Positions 35,735-45,036 of a DNA stretch of 64,000 bases are shown in pieces. The position numbers and the translations under genes are program-made. The DNA comes from Vibrio sp. RE86. GTDB lineage: Bacteria > Pseudomonadota > Gammaproteobacteria > Enterobacterales > Vibrionaceae. Location of the stretch: positions 1 to 64,000 of the forward strand of contig NZ_VTXI01000001.1 of the NCBI RefSeq assembly GCF_013114545.1. The letters are read 5' to 3'. Within the stretch, counting starts at the first letter, position 1; every line of letters starts with the position of its first letter. Under the pieces are notes generated by a model. That model had not been told where the DNA came from, did not search any database, and saw nothing but the letters and a program-made list of their open reading frames with translations.

Positions 35735-36250
35735 ATGTCCGTAAAAGCCGAAATCGCCGCTAAACTAGAACAAGCATTCAGTCAGTATGGTTTCGCTGAA
35801 CCTAGCGTATCGAAGCTGCAAACCTTTTGCGGCGTTAGCTTAAGAACCTTGTACAAATATTACCCTTCAAAAGAAGAGATGATCGTGGCAGCACTGGAGC
35901 ATCGTCATCAACGTTATATGGCGCTGTTAACCAAAGGTGGCCCCGTCAGTGGGCTTGATGCGGTTTTGCATACTGCTCAGAAACTCGAAGAGTGGATGAC
36001 TAATCATGCGCCGCACGGCTGTATGTCGACATTGGCCGTTGCTTCTTTCCCGGATAACGAAACCATCTCTAAGGTGGTGACTGAGCATAAACTGGCCGTA
36101 AGAGATTTATTGGCTGAGTTAGCCGAGAGCGGTGAAAAAGGTGACCAGCTTTATCTTATTCATGAAGGTATTTCGACCACTTGGCCAGTGCTCGGTGCGC
36201 AGGCTATTGATATCGCTAAACAGATGATACGTAACATTATTGAGGCCTAA
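35735..36250 (+). CDS. TetR-family transcriptional regulator
   Basis: A 171-residue TetR-type repressor with an N-terminal helix-turn-helix (FAEPSVSKLQTFCGVSLRTLYKYYPSKEEM, about residues 20-49) and a short ligand domain. GAGAG precedes the ATG. A 20-base inverted repeat upstream is its likely operator. It ends one base before an alcohol-dehydrogenase-family gene and surely shares its transcript, so the ligand may be a substrate of that enzyme. Which ligand is unknown. Confidence 0.9.
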   Translation: MSVKAEIAAKLEQAFSQYGFAEPSVSKLQTFCGVSLRTLYKYYPSKEEMIVAALEHRHQRYMALLTKGGPVSGLDAVLHTAQKLEEWMTNHAPHGCMSTLAVASFPDNETISKVVTEHKLAVRDLLAELAESGEKGDQLYLIHEGISTTWPVLGAQAIDIAKQMIRNIIEA

Positions 36251-36251
36251 T

Positions 36252-37304
36252 ATGGACCACCAAATTCCCCAAACAATGAATGCTGTTCAACTTATCGGCC
36301 ATGGTGGCTTTGAAATGTTGGATTACTCAACTCAGGTTGAAGTGCCACAACCTAAAGCGGGCCAGGTTCTGATTCGTGTCCGTGCTGCTGGTGTGAATAA
36401 TACCGACATCAATACACGTATTGGCTGGTATTCAAAAGGCGACAACGACGCTGAAGATGCAGGTTGGGGTGGCAACGCGTTGCAACTGCCACGTATCCAG
36501 GGGGCAGATGTGTGCGGTGAAATTGTGGCTGTGGCTGAAGACGTAGATCCTAGCCGTATTGGTCAACGTGTGCTTATCGAGCCTTGTTTAACGCAGTTTG
36601 CGGGTCAACCTCTTACGTCACCTTGGTACTTTGGTTCTGAGTGTGATGGAGGCTTCGCGCAATACGTGGTGATCGATGCATTGCACGCTTACCAGGTTAA
36701 CTCTTCAATGACAGATGTCGAACTTGCGTCGTTCCCATGTTCATACTCAACCGCGGAAAACATGCTAACGCGCTCTCAAGTTAAGCAAGGGGATCGCGTT
36801 TTGATTTCAGGAGCTTCCGGTGGCGTTGGCTCTGCTGCTATTCAGTTGGCTAAAGCGCGTGGTGCTCATGTGATTGCGATTACAAGCCCGAGCAAGCGTG
36901 AACAGGTGCTTGATTTGGGCGCGAATGAAGTGGTGAATCGCAGCGATAGCTTGCCACAAGTGCTGGGTGAAAACAGTGTCGATGTGGTGATTGATTTGGT
37001 TGCGGGTGAGTCGTGGCCTCAGTTTTTACAAGTGCTGCGTCCGAAAGGTCGTTATGCTGTCTCTGGTGCCATTGGCGGCGCGATGGTAGAGCTTGATGTT
37101 CGCACGCTCTATTTAAAGGACTTGAGCTTCTTCGGTTGTACTGTGATTGAGCCTCAAGTGTTTCAGAATTTGGTGAATCATATTGAGCAAGGCAACATCA
37201 AACCGTTAGTCGCTAAGAGCTTCCCACTTGAAGAGATTGAAGCAGCACAAACGTTCTTCTTAGAAAAAAGCCACGTCGGTAAAGTTGTACTGACGGTCAG
37301 TTAG
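36252..37304 (+). CDS. Zinc-type alcohol dehydrogenase / quinone oxidoreductase family protein
   Basis: A 350-residue medium-chain dehydrogenase/reductase. The NAD(P) site is in VLISGASGGVGSAAIQLAKARGA; GHGGFEMLDY and GADVCGEIVA mark the N-terminal catalytic domain. The typical catalytic zinc ligand triad is not clearly complete, so it may be a zinc-free quinone oxidoreductase or enoyl reductase. The ATG at 36252 (GAGG upstream) is favoured over TTG at 36240. It is cotranscribed with the TetR gene one base upstream. Confidence 0.88.
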   Translation: MDHQIPQTMNAVQLIGHGGFEMLDYSTQVEVPQPKAGQVLIRVRAAGVNNTDINTRIGWYSKGDNDAEDAGWGGNALQLPRIQGADVCGEIVAVAEDVDPSRIGQRVLIEPCLTQFAGQPLTSPWYFGSECDGGFAQYVVIDALHAYQVNSSMTDVELASFPCSYSTAENMLTRSQVKQGDRVLISGASGGVGSAAIQLAKARGAHVIAITSPSKREQVLDLGANEVVNRSDSLPQVLGENSVDVVIDLVAGESWPQFLQVLRPKGRYAVSGAIGGAMVELDVRTLYLKDLSFFGCTVIEPQVFQNLVNHIEQGNIKPLVAKSFPLEEIEAAQTFFLEKSHVGKVVLTVS

Positions 37305-37379
37305 GGCTGCGAGAGAGCTTCAGCAATGCAAAGTGTTCACATTGGTTGAACTTAGCAAATGCTTGAAGCTCTTGTTCTC

Positions 37380-38561
37380 TTAACTCTCTGGTTGTTCGGT
37401 ATCAAAGCCACGCACTATGTTCCCTAGGGTAATGGCCGCAAACAGGACAATGACAATGGATAAGTGCCATGCTTGGCTTAGCCCGAGTTGCACCAGCACC
37501 ATACTGACTATCGATGATACGATCATCTGCCCACCGCCTGACATTGCAGCGGCCGCCCCTGCCTGTTTTTTATAAGGTTGCATGACCATCGCTTGAGCAC
37601 AAGGGAGCGCAATTCCGTTTCCAAGAATCATCAGCAATTGACCAATCATGAGGTACAAAGGTTCAAGAGGGCAGAAGAACAGCCAAATTGCTGCACTTAA
37701 ATGTAACGCTGGCGTACACAACAGCATCTTTTTGCTGCCGATTATCGGTCGTACGCGATTGCAAATCGTTGTACCTAAAATCATGCCTAAAGCCGGAATG
37801 ATCGCCCACATTGCGTATTCATCCGATGTCATGCCAATCTGGTTTTGCATAATGAATGGCATCACCGAGACGGTCGTGATCATCAGGCTAAAGTTGAGCC
37901 AACCAATACTGGCAAAACTCATGAAGTAGCGAGAGGAGAACAGTGACTTATATTGTTTCGCCATCTGTTTTAGGGAAGGTATTGGGCTAGTTTGCAACAA
38001 GGTTTCATCAAATCTAAGCGCGATGATCCCCCAAGCAAGTGAGACATAACCGAGCAGAGAGACAAACACCATCGTCCAACCAAAATGGTAGTTTATAAAC
38101 CCACCAATGACAGGCGCAACCAGCGGTGTGATCGAAGCGGCCATCGCGATATACGACAATGCGACAGGCAGCTGTGCTCCGTTGTATCGATCTCGAGTCG
38201 ATGCACGAGCCAAAACCGCGCAACACCCCGTCCCCAATCCTTGCAAAAACCGCCCAACAACCATGCCGGTAAAAGAGTCACTGTAAAAGAGGATCACACC
38301 TAAACCAGATAGGGCAATGAGTAAGCCGGAGAGTAAAACCTTCTTTCGGCCCAAGGCATCAGACATGGGCCCATAAAGAAACTGTGAAGGCCCAAAGCCG
38401 AGTAAGTACACACTGACTAATAATTGAGCTTGGTCTAGCGAAATAGAGAAGTCTTTCGCAATCCAAGGCAGCGAAGGGAAGACTAACCCCATACTGAGCT
38501 GACCAATACTGATGATTAAGCAAGCGAGCAAAATGGTTCTAAACTGGATGGGTTTGCTCAT
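37380..38561 (-). CDS. Bcr/CflA-type multidrug exporter (MFS)
   Basis: A 393-residue twelve-helix major facilitator. The Bcr/CflA-like features are GQLSMGLVFPSLPWIAKDFSIS in helix 1, the loop motif GPMSDALGRKKVLL after helix 2, and GRFLQGLGTG in helix 4. It should exchange protons for drugs or a metabolite at the inner membrane. It is convergent with the alcohol dehydrogenase gene and stands alone. Substrate not predictable. Confidence 0.92.
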   Translation of the reverse strand: MSKPIQFRTILLACLIISIGQLSMGLVFPSLPWIAKDFSISLDQAQLLVSVYLLGFGPSQFLYGPMSDALGRKKVLLSGLLIALSGLGVILFYSDSFTGMVVGRFLQGLGTGCCAVLARASTRDRYNGAQLPVALSYIAMAASITPLVAPVIGGFINYHFGWTMVFVSLLGYVSLAWGIIALRFDETLLQTSPIPSLKQMAKQYKSLFSSRYFMSFASIGWLNFSLMITTVSVMPFIMQNQIGMTSDEYAMWAIIPALGMILGTTICNRVRPIIGSKKMLLCTPALHLSAAIWLFFCPLEPLYLMIGQLLMILGNGIALPCAQAMVMQPYKKQAGAAAAMSGGGQMIVSSIVSMVLVQLGLSQAWHLSIVIVLFAAITLGNIVRGFDTEQPES

Positions 38562-38679
38562 GCTTTTGCACTCATTTGGTTAGTTGCGATGAGAATAGAA
38601 GTAACAATGTGATGAGTCATAATGTGACAGCTTAAGGGGCGAGGCCGCCAATTTTAAGCCGTTACTCAATTCGTGCAAC

Positions 38680-39090
38680 TTACTTTACTAAAGGTTTACA
38701 AAGACCATGAAACAGCACATTAGCAGCAAGGCTACCTGTAAATATGTTGATCAAGACGAGCAGAACTTGATTGAGGCTATGCAGTGTCTCTTTTGATAAG
38801 TGGACATAAGGCAGATTGATCAGGTGTTCGATTGCTTCATCAGTGGCGAGTAAGATATCCACTGATGCAAACGTCCCCAGAAATATTAGCCCGATCGCCG
38901 TCACGACGAATTCCCCCCGTTTGCTTGCTAGTGTGAGCGCCCACAATAGGCCCCCAATTAAGCTGCTGTAAGCAAACAGAGCAAAAAAGGGAAAGACCAA
39001 ATACACGTCAAACTGAAAGGCAGCAAACAAAAACAGGGCGAAAAGGCCGCAGGTAGAAACAAAAACTTTTTTAAAGTGAAATTTTTCCAT
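38680..39090 (-). CDS. Integral membrane protein, function unknown
   Basis: A 136-residue protein with four probable transmembrane helices and few polar motifs, starting MEKFHFKKVFVSTCG. It is divergent from the DedA-led operon (start 39215) across a 124-base gap, so the two share a promoter region. I do not recognise the family. Confidence 0.7.
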   Translation of the reverse strand: MEKFHFKKVFVSTCGLFALFLFAAFQFDVYLVFPFFALFAYSSLIGGLLWALTLASKRGEFVVTAIGLIFLGTFASVDILLATDEAIEHLINLPYVHLSKETLHSLNQVLLVLINIFTGSLAANVLFHGLCKPLVK

Positions 39091-39214
39091 TGATTCACCT
39101 ATCTTTATAAATATCGCAAGTTACATAGCCTAGCAAAATTAACAAGATACAAAACTTGCAGTTGACTTAAAACTAACATATAAACGGTATTGCGTACCAT
39201 ATCGGAGTTGGGTG

Positions 39215-39823
39215 ATGATGGAATTTGCTGAAGCTATTAAAACATGGCTGTTTGAGAGTAGTGCATCATTACCGTTACTTTTTCTTGGTGTGGTCTTGCT
39301 GTCGTACTTGCTTGAAGACTTAGCCATTGTTACAGCGGCAGCGCTCGCGGTTGAAGATTTGATGCCAACCGTCGCGGCGCTCGCAGCCATTTTTGTTGGT
39401 ATCAGTACCGGAGATTTAGGTCTTTACGTTATGGGTAAAGCTGCTCAAAAGGTTCGTTTTCTCCGTTATCGGTTGTTTCGATATCAACGAACACGCCGAA
39501 TACAACGTAAGTTACATCAACAGGCGTTTATGACGCTATTTATTGTGCGTTTTGTACCGGGTTTACGAACCATTGGCTTTTCTCTAAGTGGCTTTCTTAA
39601 TGTGCCCGTTGCTAAGTTTTTACTGGCTGTTATCAGCGCAACGGCAATATGGACCGCTTTGATATTCGGCTCGTTTTTTCATTTAGGCAACGCTGAGTGG
39701 CTTCAACAGAGCCAAAGTGGGTGGTTACTTATTCCTTTGGGCGTATGTGTAATGTGGTTATTAAATCGATTGATCAGAAAACTATTAGTAAGGGACAGCT
39801 ATGACGCAGCTCGCGAACGTTGA
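39215..39823 (+). CDS. DedA/SNARE-associated family membrane protein
   Basis: About 202 residues with the DedA core: helices plus FIVRFVPGLRTIGFSLSGF, where the conserved F-x-R-x-x-P-G-x-R motif is kept, and GDLGLYVMGK. DedA/DUF3419-type proteins act as lipid flippases or scramblases, including recycling of undecaprenyl phosphate. CGGAG lies seven bases before the ATG at 39215. It is the first gene of a tight seven-gene operon whose other members include an ATP-grasp ligase and an OlsF-like acyltransferase, so it may move the lipid product across the membrane. That is inference. Confidence 0.87.
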   Translation: MMEFAEAIKTWLFESSASLPLLFLGVVLLSYLLEDLAIVTAAALAVEDLMPTVAALAAIFVGISTGDLGLYVMGKAAQKVRFLRYRLFRYQRTRRIQRKLHQQAFMTLFIVRFVPGLRTIGFSLSGFLNVPVAKFLLAVISATAIWTALIFGSFFHLGNAEWLQQSQSGWLLIPLGVCVMWLLNRLIRKLLVRDSYDAARER

Positions 39824-40931
39824 AATGATACCTCAAGGAAAGGTAAACGCTGGCATGCCAGTGCTCCAAGAGCCGCGGCGAGTGATATCTCCATTTGAAT
39901 TTCTACCGACATGGTTTTTCTATACCCCCGTTGTTTTACAAAGCGCAGCACTGAGTTTAGTTCATAGAGATTGGGCGTTGCCTCTTGTTGCTAACCCTGC
40001 AATTAAATTGAGTGGCATGGTTGGGGAATCTAAGCACGATATTTTTACCTCGGCGGGGCAGCAAACCAATGATTGGATATTGCCGTTCATTACCATTACC
40101 AAAAACTCAAGCAGTGTAGAGTCCTTGCTGAGCGAAACGAAAGCTCAGTTACAGCAAGCAGCGTTAAGTTATCCGCTGGTGGCTAAGCCTGATCTCGGTT
40201 GTCGTGGGGTTGGCGTTAAGCTGATTCACTCTGATCAACAGCTGCAAAGCTACATTGAAACTTTTCCCCATACTGGTCGATTCCTTCTTCAAGAGAAATC
40301 TCAGCACAGCGCTGAAGCGGGCGTGTTTTACGTAAAACAGCCAGGCGAAAGCCGAGGGAAAATCATCTCTATCACCTTGAAATACTCCCCGAGAGTGATG
40401 GGTGATGGCGTATCGACTTTAAAAGAGCTGATCGAGAAATGCCCGAGGGCAGGAAAGCTTCAGCACTTATATCTTCCTCGTCACACTGAGCATTTGAACA
40501 CTGTCATTCCGAATAAGGACGAATTTCAGTTGGCATTTGCAGGGAGTCATTCTCGCGGTGCGATCTTCCGAGATGGAAACCGATTTATCACACCTAAACT
40601 TGAACAGAAGTTAGATGAAATCTTGGGTGATTTTGAAGGTTTTAACTACGGTCGTTTAGATATCAAGTTCCAAGATATTCACTCTCTAATGGCGGGAGAG
40701 CACTTCGATATTTTGGAAATTAATGGTGCCAGTAGTGAAGCTGCGCATATATGGGATAGCGATACGCCGCTGGTCGAGATATTCAGCACCTTGTTAAAGC
40801 AGTACCGACTACTCTATCAAATTGGTGCAAAACACAAAAAGCAGGGGCACCCAACCCCAACATTAGGTGCCTTACTCAAGGCTTGGCGTGAGGAGAAATT
40901 ACTCACTCAACTTTACCCTATGACCGATTGA
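39801..40931 (+). CDS. ATP-grasp family ligase-like protein
   Basis: A 376-residue protein with an ATP-grasp fold: PLVAKPDLGCRGVGVKLI is the ATP-binding lysine and glycine loop, YSPRVMGDGVSTLKEL follows, and ILEINGASSEAAHIWD carries the magnesium-binding Glu/Asn. Such enzymes join a carboxylate (through acyl phosphate) to an amine or thiol. It resembles the D-Ala-D-Ala ligase superfamily but is not a Ddl by sequence. It overlaps the DedA gene by 23 bases. The C-terminal 40 residues after the fold are specific to this group. Substrates unknown. Confidence 0.85.
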   Translation: MTQLANVEMIPQGKVNAGMPVLQEPRRVISPFEFLPTWFFYTPVVLQSAALSLVHRDWALPLVANPAIKLSGMVGESKHDIFTSAGQQTNDWILPFITITKNSSSVESLLSETKAQLQQAALSYPLVAKPDLGCRGVGVKLIHSDQQLQSYIETFPHTGRFLLQEKSQHSAEAGVFYVKQPGESRGKIISITLKYSPRVMGDGVSTLKELIEKCPRAGKLQHLYLPRHTEHLNTVIPNKDEFQLAFAGSHSRGAIFRDGNRFITPKLEQKLDEILGDFEGFNYGRLDIKFQDIHSLMAGEHFDILEINGASSEAAHIWDSDTPLVEIFSTLLKQYRLLYQIGAKHKKQGHPTPTLGALLKAWREEKLLTQLYPMTD

Positions 40932-40953
40932 GAATTTGCCAGGGAATATGAAG

Positions 40954-41502
40954 ATGAAGAACAGCACGGCGCAGGAACTGCCTGTTTCGGAAGAAAAACC
41001 ATCTCAAGCTGTGATTGGCTGCATTGAAACGCTGAATCAAGGCTATGACTTTTTAGAGACTTTGAGTGAAGAGGACTATACCTACCTAGCGCGACCTCAT
41101 ATTAGCAGTTCAATTGGTGAGCACTTTCGTCATTGGCTCGATCTGTTCCACGCGATAAAGCGCGATCCAAGCAAAATTGATTACAACGTTCGTCGCCGAG
41201 GCCATCAGGTAGAGAGAGACATTAACGTGGCCAAACAAGAGATCAAATCACTCAGTGAATGGCTCTTCCATTTACCTAATTATACCTTGGCTGAGCCTAT
41301 CTTAGTGGAAACGGAAGTCATGCTGTCGCAAACGCAAGTTGAAGAGGTCTCATCGACTTTAGTTCGTGAGCTGACTTTTGCGGCGTTGCATGCGACTCAT
41401 CACTTTGCCATGGCTAAGGTGGTCGCCTCGCTGCGTGGTGTGGATGCGGATGATACGTTTGGGGTTGCCCCAACTACGGCAACGTATCAGAGGGCTCAAT
41501 AA
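40954..41502 (+). CDS. DinB-like (YfiT/DinB superfamily) protein
   Basis: About 182 residues forming a four-helix DinB-type bundle. Putative metal histidines are in SSIGEHFRHWLDLFHA and in THHFAMAK. Enzymes of this superfamily include thiol-dependent transferases and isomerases. The start at 40954 has AGGGA about eight bases upstream; an ATG two codons earlier is also possible. It begins 22 bases after the ATP-grasp gene and ends one base before the NRDE gene, within one operon. Confidence 0.82.
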   Translation: MKNSTAQELPVSEEKPSQAVIGCIETLNQGYDFLETLSEEDYTYLARPHISSSIGEHFRHWLDLFHAIKRDPSKIDYNVRRRGHQVERDINVAKQEIKSLSEWLFHLPNYTLAEPILVETEVMLSQTQVEEVSSTLVRELTFAALHATHHFAMAKVVASLRGVDADDTFGVAPTTATYQRAQ

Positions 41503-41503
41503 T

Positions 41504-42250
41504 ATGTGCACACTGTCTTGGATTTACCACGGAAATAGCCACTACGAAGTCTATTTTAATCGCGATGAGCAACGCTCTCGGTTACCTGCTATTGAACCTC
41601 AAAGCTTGACCATTGATGGTGTTCACTGCGTGATGCCGATTGACCCGGTTGGTGGCGGCAGTTGGATTGTGACCAATGAATATGGGGTGACGGTCTGCTT
41701 GCTCAACTATTATCAGGGCGTGACGCCTGCAGGTGAACTCACCAGTCGCGGCATGATCATCAAACGCCTTGCCAGTGCAAACTCAAGTCAAAATGTGGAC
41801 TTGAAGTTGATGGATATGCCGCTTTCTAATTTTGCCCCGTTTACAGTCGTGTCGTTTGATACCAGACGCACCGCCAACGAGACTGTGCTTTGGACTTGGG
41901 ATGGAGAACGTTTATCTCGCTCTCATGCCTTTGCCCCTATCGTATCCGCAGCGGTCGATTTCGAGCAGGCCTCAAACTATCGCAAGGCGCTGTTTAACGA
42001 GTTAGTCATGACGACACCTGACGAAGAAGTCGGGCGCATTTTTCACAAGACCTACGATGCTGATTTTCCTAATTTTTCCCCGTTAATGGCTAGAAATGAT
42101 GCCAGAACGGTAAGTTTTACCTCGGTTACCGTGTCTTCTACTAAACAAGAGATGAGTTATCAGTCGATTGATGATCATCGCAATATTGATTTTCAGGTAA
42201 CCCAAAATTGTTTTCATTCAGATGTCGTTGAACAAGGAGTTTTCAAATGA
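41504..42250 (+). CDS. NRDE (TANGO2) family protein
   Basis: A 248-residue protein starting MCTLSWIYHG and carrying NRDEQRSR, the NRDE signature, with Cys2 as the conserved N-terminal residue of an Ntn-like fold. TANGO2 homologues in animals are linked to lipid or haem handling, with no settled biochemical activity. Its presence in an operon with lipid-type enzymes fits a lipid-related role. The stop overlaps the next start by ATGA. Confidence 0.87.
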   Translation: MCTLSWIYHGNSHYEVYFNRDEQRSRLPAIEPQSLTIDGVHCVMPIDPVGGGSWIVTNEYGVTVCLLNYYQGVTPAGELTSRGMIIKRLASANSSQNVDLKLMDMPLSNFAPFTVVSFDTRRTANETVLWTWDGERLSRSHAFAPIVSAAVDFEQASNYRKALFNELVMTTPDEEVGRIFHKTYDADFPNFSPLMARNDARTVSFTSVTVSSTKQEMSYQSIDDHRNIDFQVTQNCFHSDVVEQGVFK

Positions 42251-42684
42251 AAAAGTTATTCGCTCTCATTCTTTCCTTAGCCAGTTTTTCTACTTTTGCT
42301 GCAGACCCTGTTTATACGGGTATTTTTAGTAACAAAGCGCTGAGTGGTTATGACACGGTGGCTTACTTTACTGTTGGTAAACCGGTCAAAGGTGACAGTC
42401 AGTGGCAAACCGAATATCAAGGCGCTGATTGGTACTTCTCATCACAAGAGAACTTAGAAAAGTTTGTTGCAACGCCTGACGCCTATGCACCGCAATACGG
42501 TGGTTACTGTGCTTGGGCCGTTTCTGAAAAGAATGACTTTGCCTCTGCGGATCCGCAGCAGTGGGCAATTGTTGATGGGAAGCTGTATCTGAATTACGAC
42601 GCAGATGTGAAGAGCTGGTGGGATAGTGACCGCTCTGGCCATATCACCCAAGCCGACAAAAACTGGCCAAATCTAATTAAATAA
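42247..42684 (+). CDS. Exported YHS-domain protein
   Basis: A 145-residue protein with a clear signal peptide (MKKLFALILSLASFSTFA, cut after FA-A at about residue 19) and a periplasmic YHS-type domain (GYDTVAYF, YQGADWYFSSQENLEKF, YGGYCAWAV). YHS domains often bind copper or other metals, though the cysteines here are only partly conserved. It overlaps the NRDE gene by four bases and precedes a DoxX-like membrane gene by 20 bases. Confidence 0.88.
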   Translation: MKKLFALILSLASFSTFAADPVYTGIFSNKALSGYDTVAYFTVGKPVKGDSQWQTEYQGADWYFSSQENLEKFVATPDAYAPQYGGYCAWAVSEKNDFASADPQQWAIVDGKLYLNYDADVKSWWDSDRSGHITQADKNWPNLIK

Positions 42685-42704
42685 AACTACAAAGGACGTT
42701 CAAT

Positions 42705-43157
42705 ATGAAGTTTGCTGCTACAAAACATATCCCATCTGCATTTATTGCGTTTGTGTTTATCCAGTCTCTATTTTTCAAGTTTTCCGGTTCGTACGAAACG
42801 GATCATATCTTTGGCACCCTAGGGGAGTGGTCTGGGATTGAGTGGTTTGGTGTCTATGGCGGTTACTTAATTGGCTTTGCTGAGCTTATCGCCTCTATTC
42901 TATTGTTCACTCGTCTTCATGGCGTTGGTGCGGCAATGAGCGCAGGCATCATGACGGGCGCGATCTTCTTCCACCTGTTTACTCCTCTAGGTATTGTGAT
43001 GCCTGAGTTTAATGCAATGGGTGAAGTGGTTGGTAACGACGGCGGTTTGCTATTTGGTATGGCGTGCATTGTTTGGAGCTGTGGTGTATTCCTCTTCTTA
43101 CGTGACGTAAAAACTGAAGGTTCGTTCACCCATTCACTGCTAGCAAAAGGGGCTTAA
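42705..43157 (+). CDS. DoxX-like membrane protein
   Basis: A 150-residue protein with four transmembrane helices and the DoxX/DoxD-type GFAELIASILLFTRLHGVGA segment. DoxX proteins are linked to redox or thiol stress at the membrane in other bacteria. AAAGGACG is upstream of the ATG at 42705. It ends one base before the OlsF-like gene. Role inferred only from operon context. Confidence 0.78.
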   Translation: MKFAATKHIPSAFIAFVFIQSLFFKFSGSYETDHIFGTLGEWSGIEWFGVYGGYLIGFAELIASILLFTRLHGVGAAMSAGIMTGAIFFHLFTPLGIVMPEFNAMGEVVGNDGGLLFGMACIVWSCGVFLFLRDVKTEGSFTHSLLAKGA

Positions 43158-43158
43158 C

Positions 43159-44907
43159 ATGATAGAGAGTCCATTTAGACTACCCCGCAAAACCCCTTTT
43201 GGTATTGGTGAATCTGTTGTGGAGTGGGCAACTGGGCTCTCTACGATGGATGCGTTGTACAAGCAAGATGAGCTGCCAGAAGACAGTTTTGAGTTTATGC
43301 ATGAAGCGCTCTCGCGTATTGGGACACACTATCAGGTGGATCACGGCAGTATTGAGAATATTCCTCAAGAGGGTTCAGTCCTAGTCGTTGCCAATCATCC
43401 GTTTGGTGGCATTGAAGGTATTGTTCTCGCCTCCTTAATCTCTCAGGTGCGTAAAGACGTGAAAGTGCTCGCTAATGAGCTTTTAAAACGTATCCCTGAA
43501 CTTGATGACTTATTCATTGGCGTTGATGTGTTTGGTGGTGAGAGTGCCAAACGTACTAATCGACGAGCGATTAAAGCGGCCAATGAGCATTTAAAATCAG
43601 GAGGCGTGTTGATCATCTTCCCTGCTGGTGAAGTCTCTGCTTGGCAGGCGCAAGAGAATAAAGTTACCGATAAAACGTGGAGTAAATCGGTCGCTAAGTT
43701 TGTTAAGCATGCTGAAGCGACAACGGTTCCGATCTTCATCAATGGCATGAACAGCAAACTGTTTTATCAAGCCGGTAGGATTCACCCTTTGCTCCGAACG
43801 GCATTGTTGGGGCGAGAACTACTGAATAAATCGGGTCAGACTATTTCAGTCTCTGTGGGTAATCCTATTCCCTTTGGTGAAGTGAAGGATTTTGACGACG
43901 ATGAGGATTTGACTCAGTACTTTAGGCTCAATACCTACTTGATGGGGAGCATGGAAAGTGCCGAGAATGTGCTGCCAATCAGTGAGGGAGCTGCGCCGAT
44001 TATCGCACCCGTGGCGGTAGACCTTTTAGAAGCGGAATTGGCACAACTAGAGCAATACAAGTTGTTGGCGCAAGGAGACTTTGAGGTTTACTGTGCTCCG
44101 ACAACCGCTATGCCAAATATGCTGCGAGAGATTGGCCGAGTTCGAGAAGAGAGCTTTCGTGAAGTCGGCGAAGGCAGCGGGCTTGAGTGCGATATTGATC
44201 AGTTCGACCCGCATTATCATCAGCTGTTTGTTTGGAACCGAGAGAACCAAGATTTGGTTGGTGCATATCGATTAGGTTTAGTCGATGAGCTAGTGGCGAA
44301 AGGTGGCATTGAAGCGCTCTACTCAACCAGCTTGTTCAAATACGATGAGGCCTTCGTAGATAGTTTAGGTCAGTCGATAGAGCTAGGTCGTTCGGTTGTT
44401 TCAAAGCCGTATCAACGCAATATGCACTCGCTACTGTTGCTTTGGAAAGGGATTGCGGGTTTTGTGCAGAAGAACCCGAAATACACCCATCTATTTGGCC
44501 CTGTGAGTATCAGTAACGACTATAGCCCAGTTGCAAGACAGCTGATTGCCTCTGTTATGTCGGTCCACTACTACGATGATGAAAAGGCCAAGTTAGTTTC
44601 GCCTACCACGCCGTTAGAGAAGAGTGGCAAAGAGTTCTGGCGACCAGATATGCTCAGCTCACTATCAAAATTGCCACTGTTATCAAAAGTGTTAAGTCGT
44701 TTAGAACAAGGCATGGGATTACCCGTATTGCTAAGGCAGTATCTTGGTATGAACGGTAAGTTGGTCTGCTTTAACGTTGACCCTGCTTTTAACTATGCGC
44801 TTGATGGTTTGATTGTGGTGGATCTCACAACGGTGCCAGCAAGAACGTTAGGTAAATATATGGGTAAACAAGAAGCCTTAGATTACTTAGAGCATCATCA
44901 CTCATAG
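43159..44907 (+). CDS. Bifunctional acyltransferase resembling ornithine-lipid synthase OlsF
   Basis: A 582-residue protein with two fused domains. The N-terminal PlsC/OlsA-like O-acyltransferase has NHPFGGIEG at about residues 79-87 and FPAGEVS. The C-terminal OlsB-like GNAT N-acyltransferase has QSIELGRSVVSKPYQ and YTHLFGPVSIS. This is the arrangement of OlsF, which makes ornithine lipids by N- then O-acylation. The gene is the last of a seven-gene operon and is followed by a terminator. A substrate other than ornithine is possible, given the accompanying ATP-grasp enzyme. Confidence 0.85.
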   Translation: MIESPFRLPRKTPFGIGESVVEWATGLSTMDALYKQDELPEDSFEFMHEALSRIGTHYQVDHGSIENIPQEGSVLVVANHPFGGIEGIVLASLISQVRKDVKVLANELLKRIPELDDLFIGVDVFGGESAKRTNRRAIKAANEHLKSGGVLIIFPAGEVSAWQAQENKVTDKTWSKSVAKFVKHAEATTVPIFINGMNSKLFYQAGRIHPLLRTALLGRELLNKSGQTISVSVGNPIPFGEVKDFDDDEDLTQYFRLNTYLMGSMESAENVLPISEGAAPIIAPVAVDLLEAELAQLEQYKLLAQGDFEVYCAPTTAMPNMLREIGRVREESFREVGEGSGLECDIDQFDPHYHQLFVWNRENQDLVGAYRLGLVDELVAKGGIEALYSTSLFKYDEAFVDSLGQSIELGRSVVSKPYQRNMHSLLLLWKGIAGFVQKNPKYTHLFGPVSISNDYSPVARQLIASVMSVHYYDDEKAKLVSPTTPLEKSGKEFWRPDMLSSLSKLPLLSKVLSRLEQGMGLPVLLRQYLGMNGKLVCFNVDPAFNYALDGLIVVDLTTVPARTLGKYMGKQEALDYLEHHHS

Positions 44908-44926
44908 CTTGATTATCAATCGACCT

Positions 44927-44955
44927 AAGCCGCTATGTTAGCGGCTTTATTTTTA
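44927..44955 (+). terminator. Terminator of the DedA-OlsF-like operon
   Basis: AAGCCGCTA (44927-44935) pairs with TAGCGGCTT (44939-44947), followed by a T-rich tract. Confidence 0.88.
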
Positions 44956-45036
44956 TCCGGCATAAGCAAGACGTTATTGCTCTTTTACATCGGCGGCGCT
45001 GCGATATACTGCTGTTGTTGTCGATAAAGGATTATC

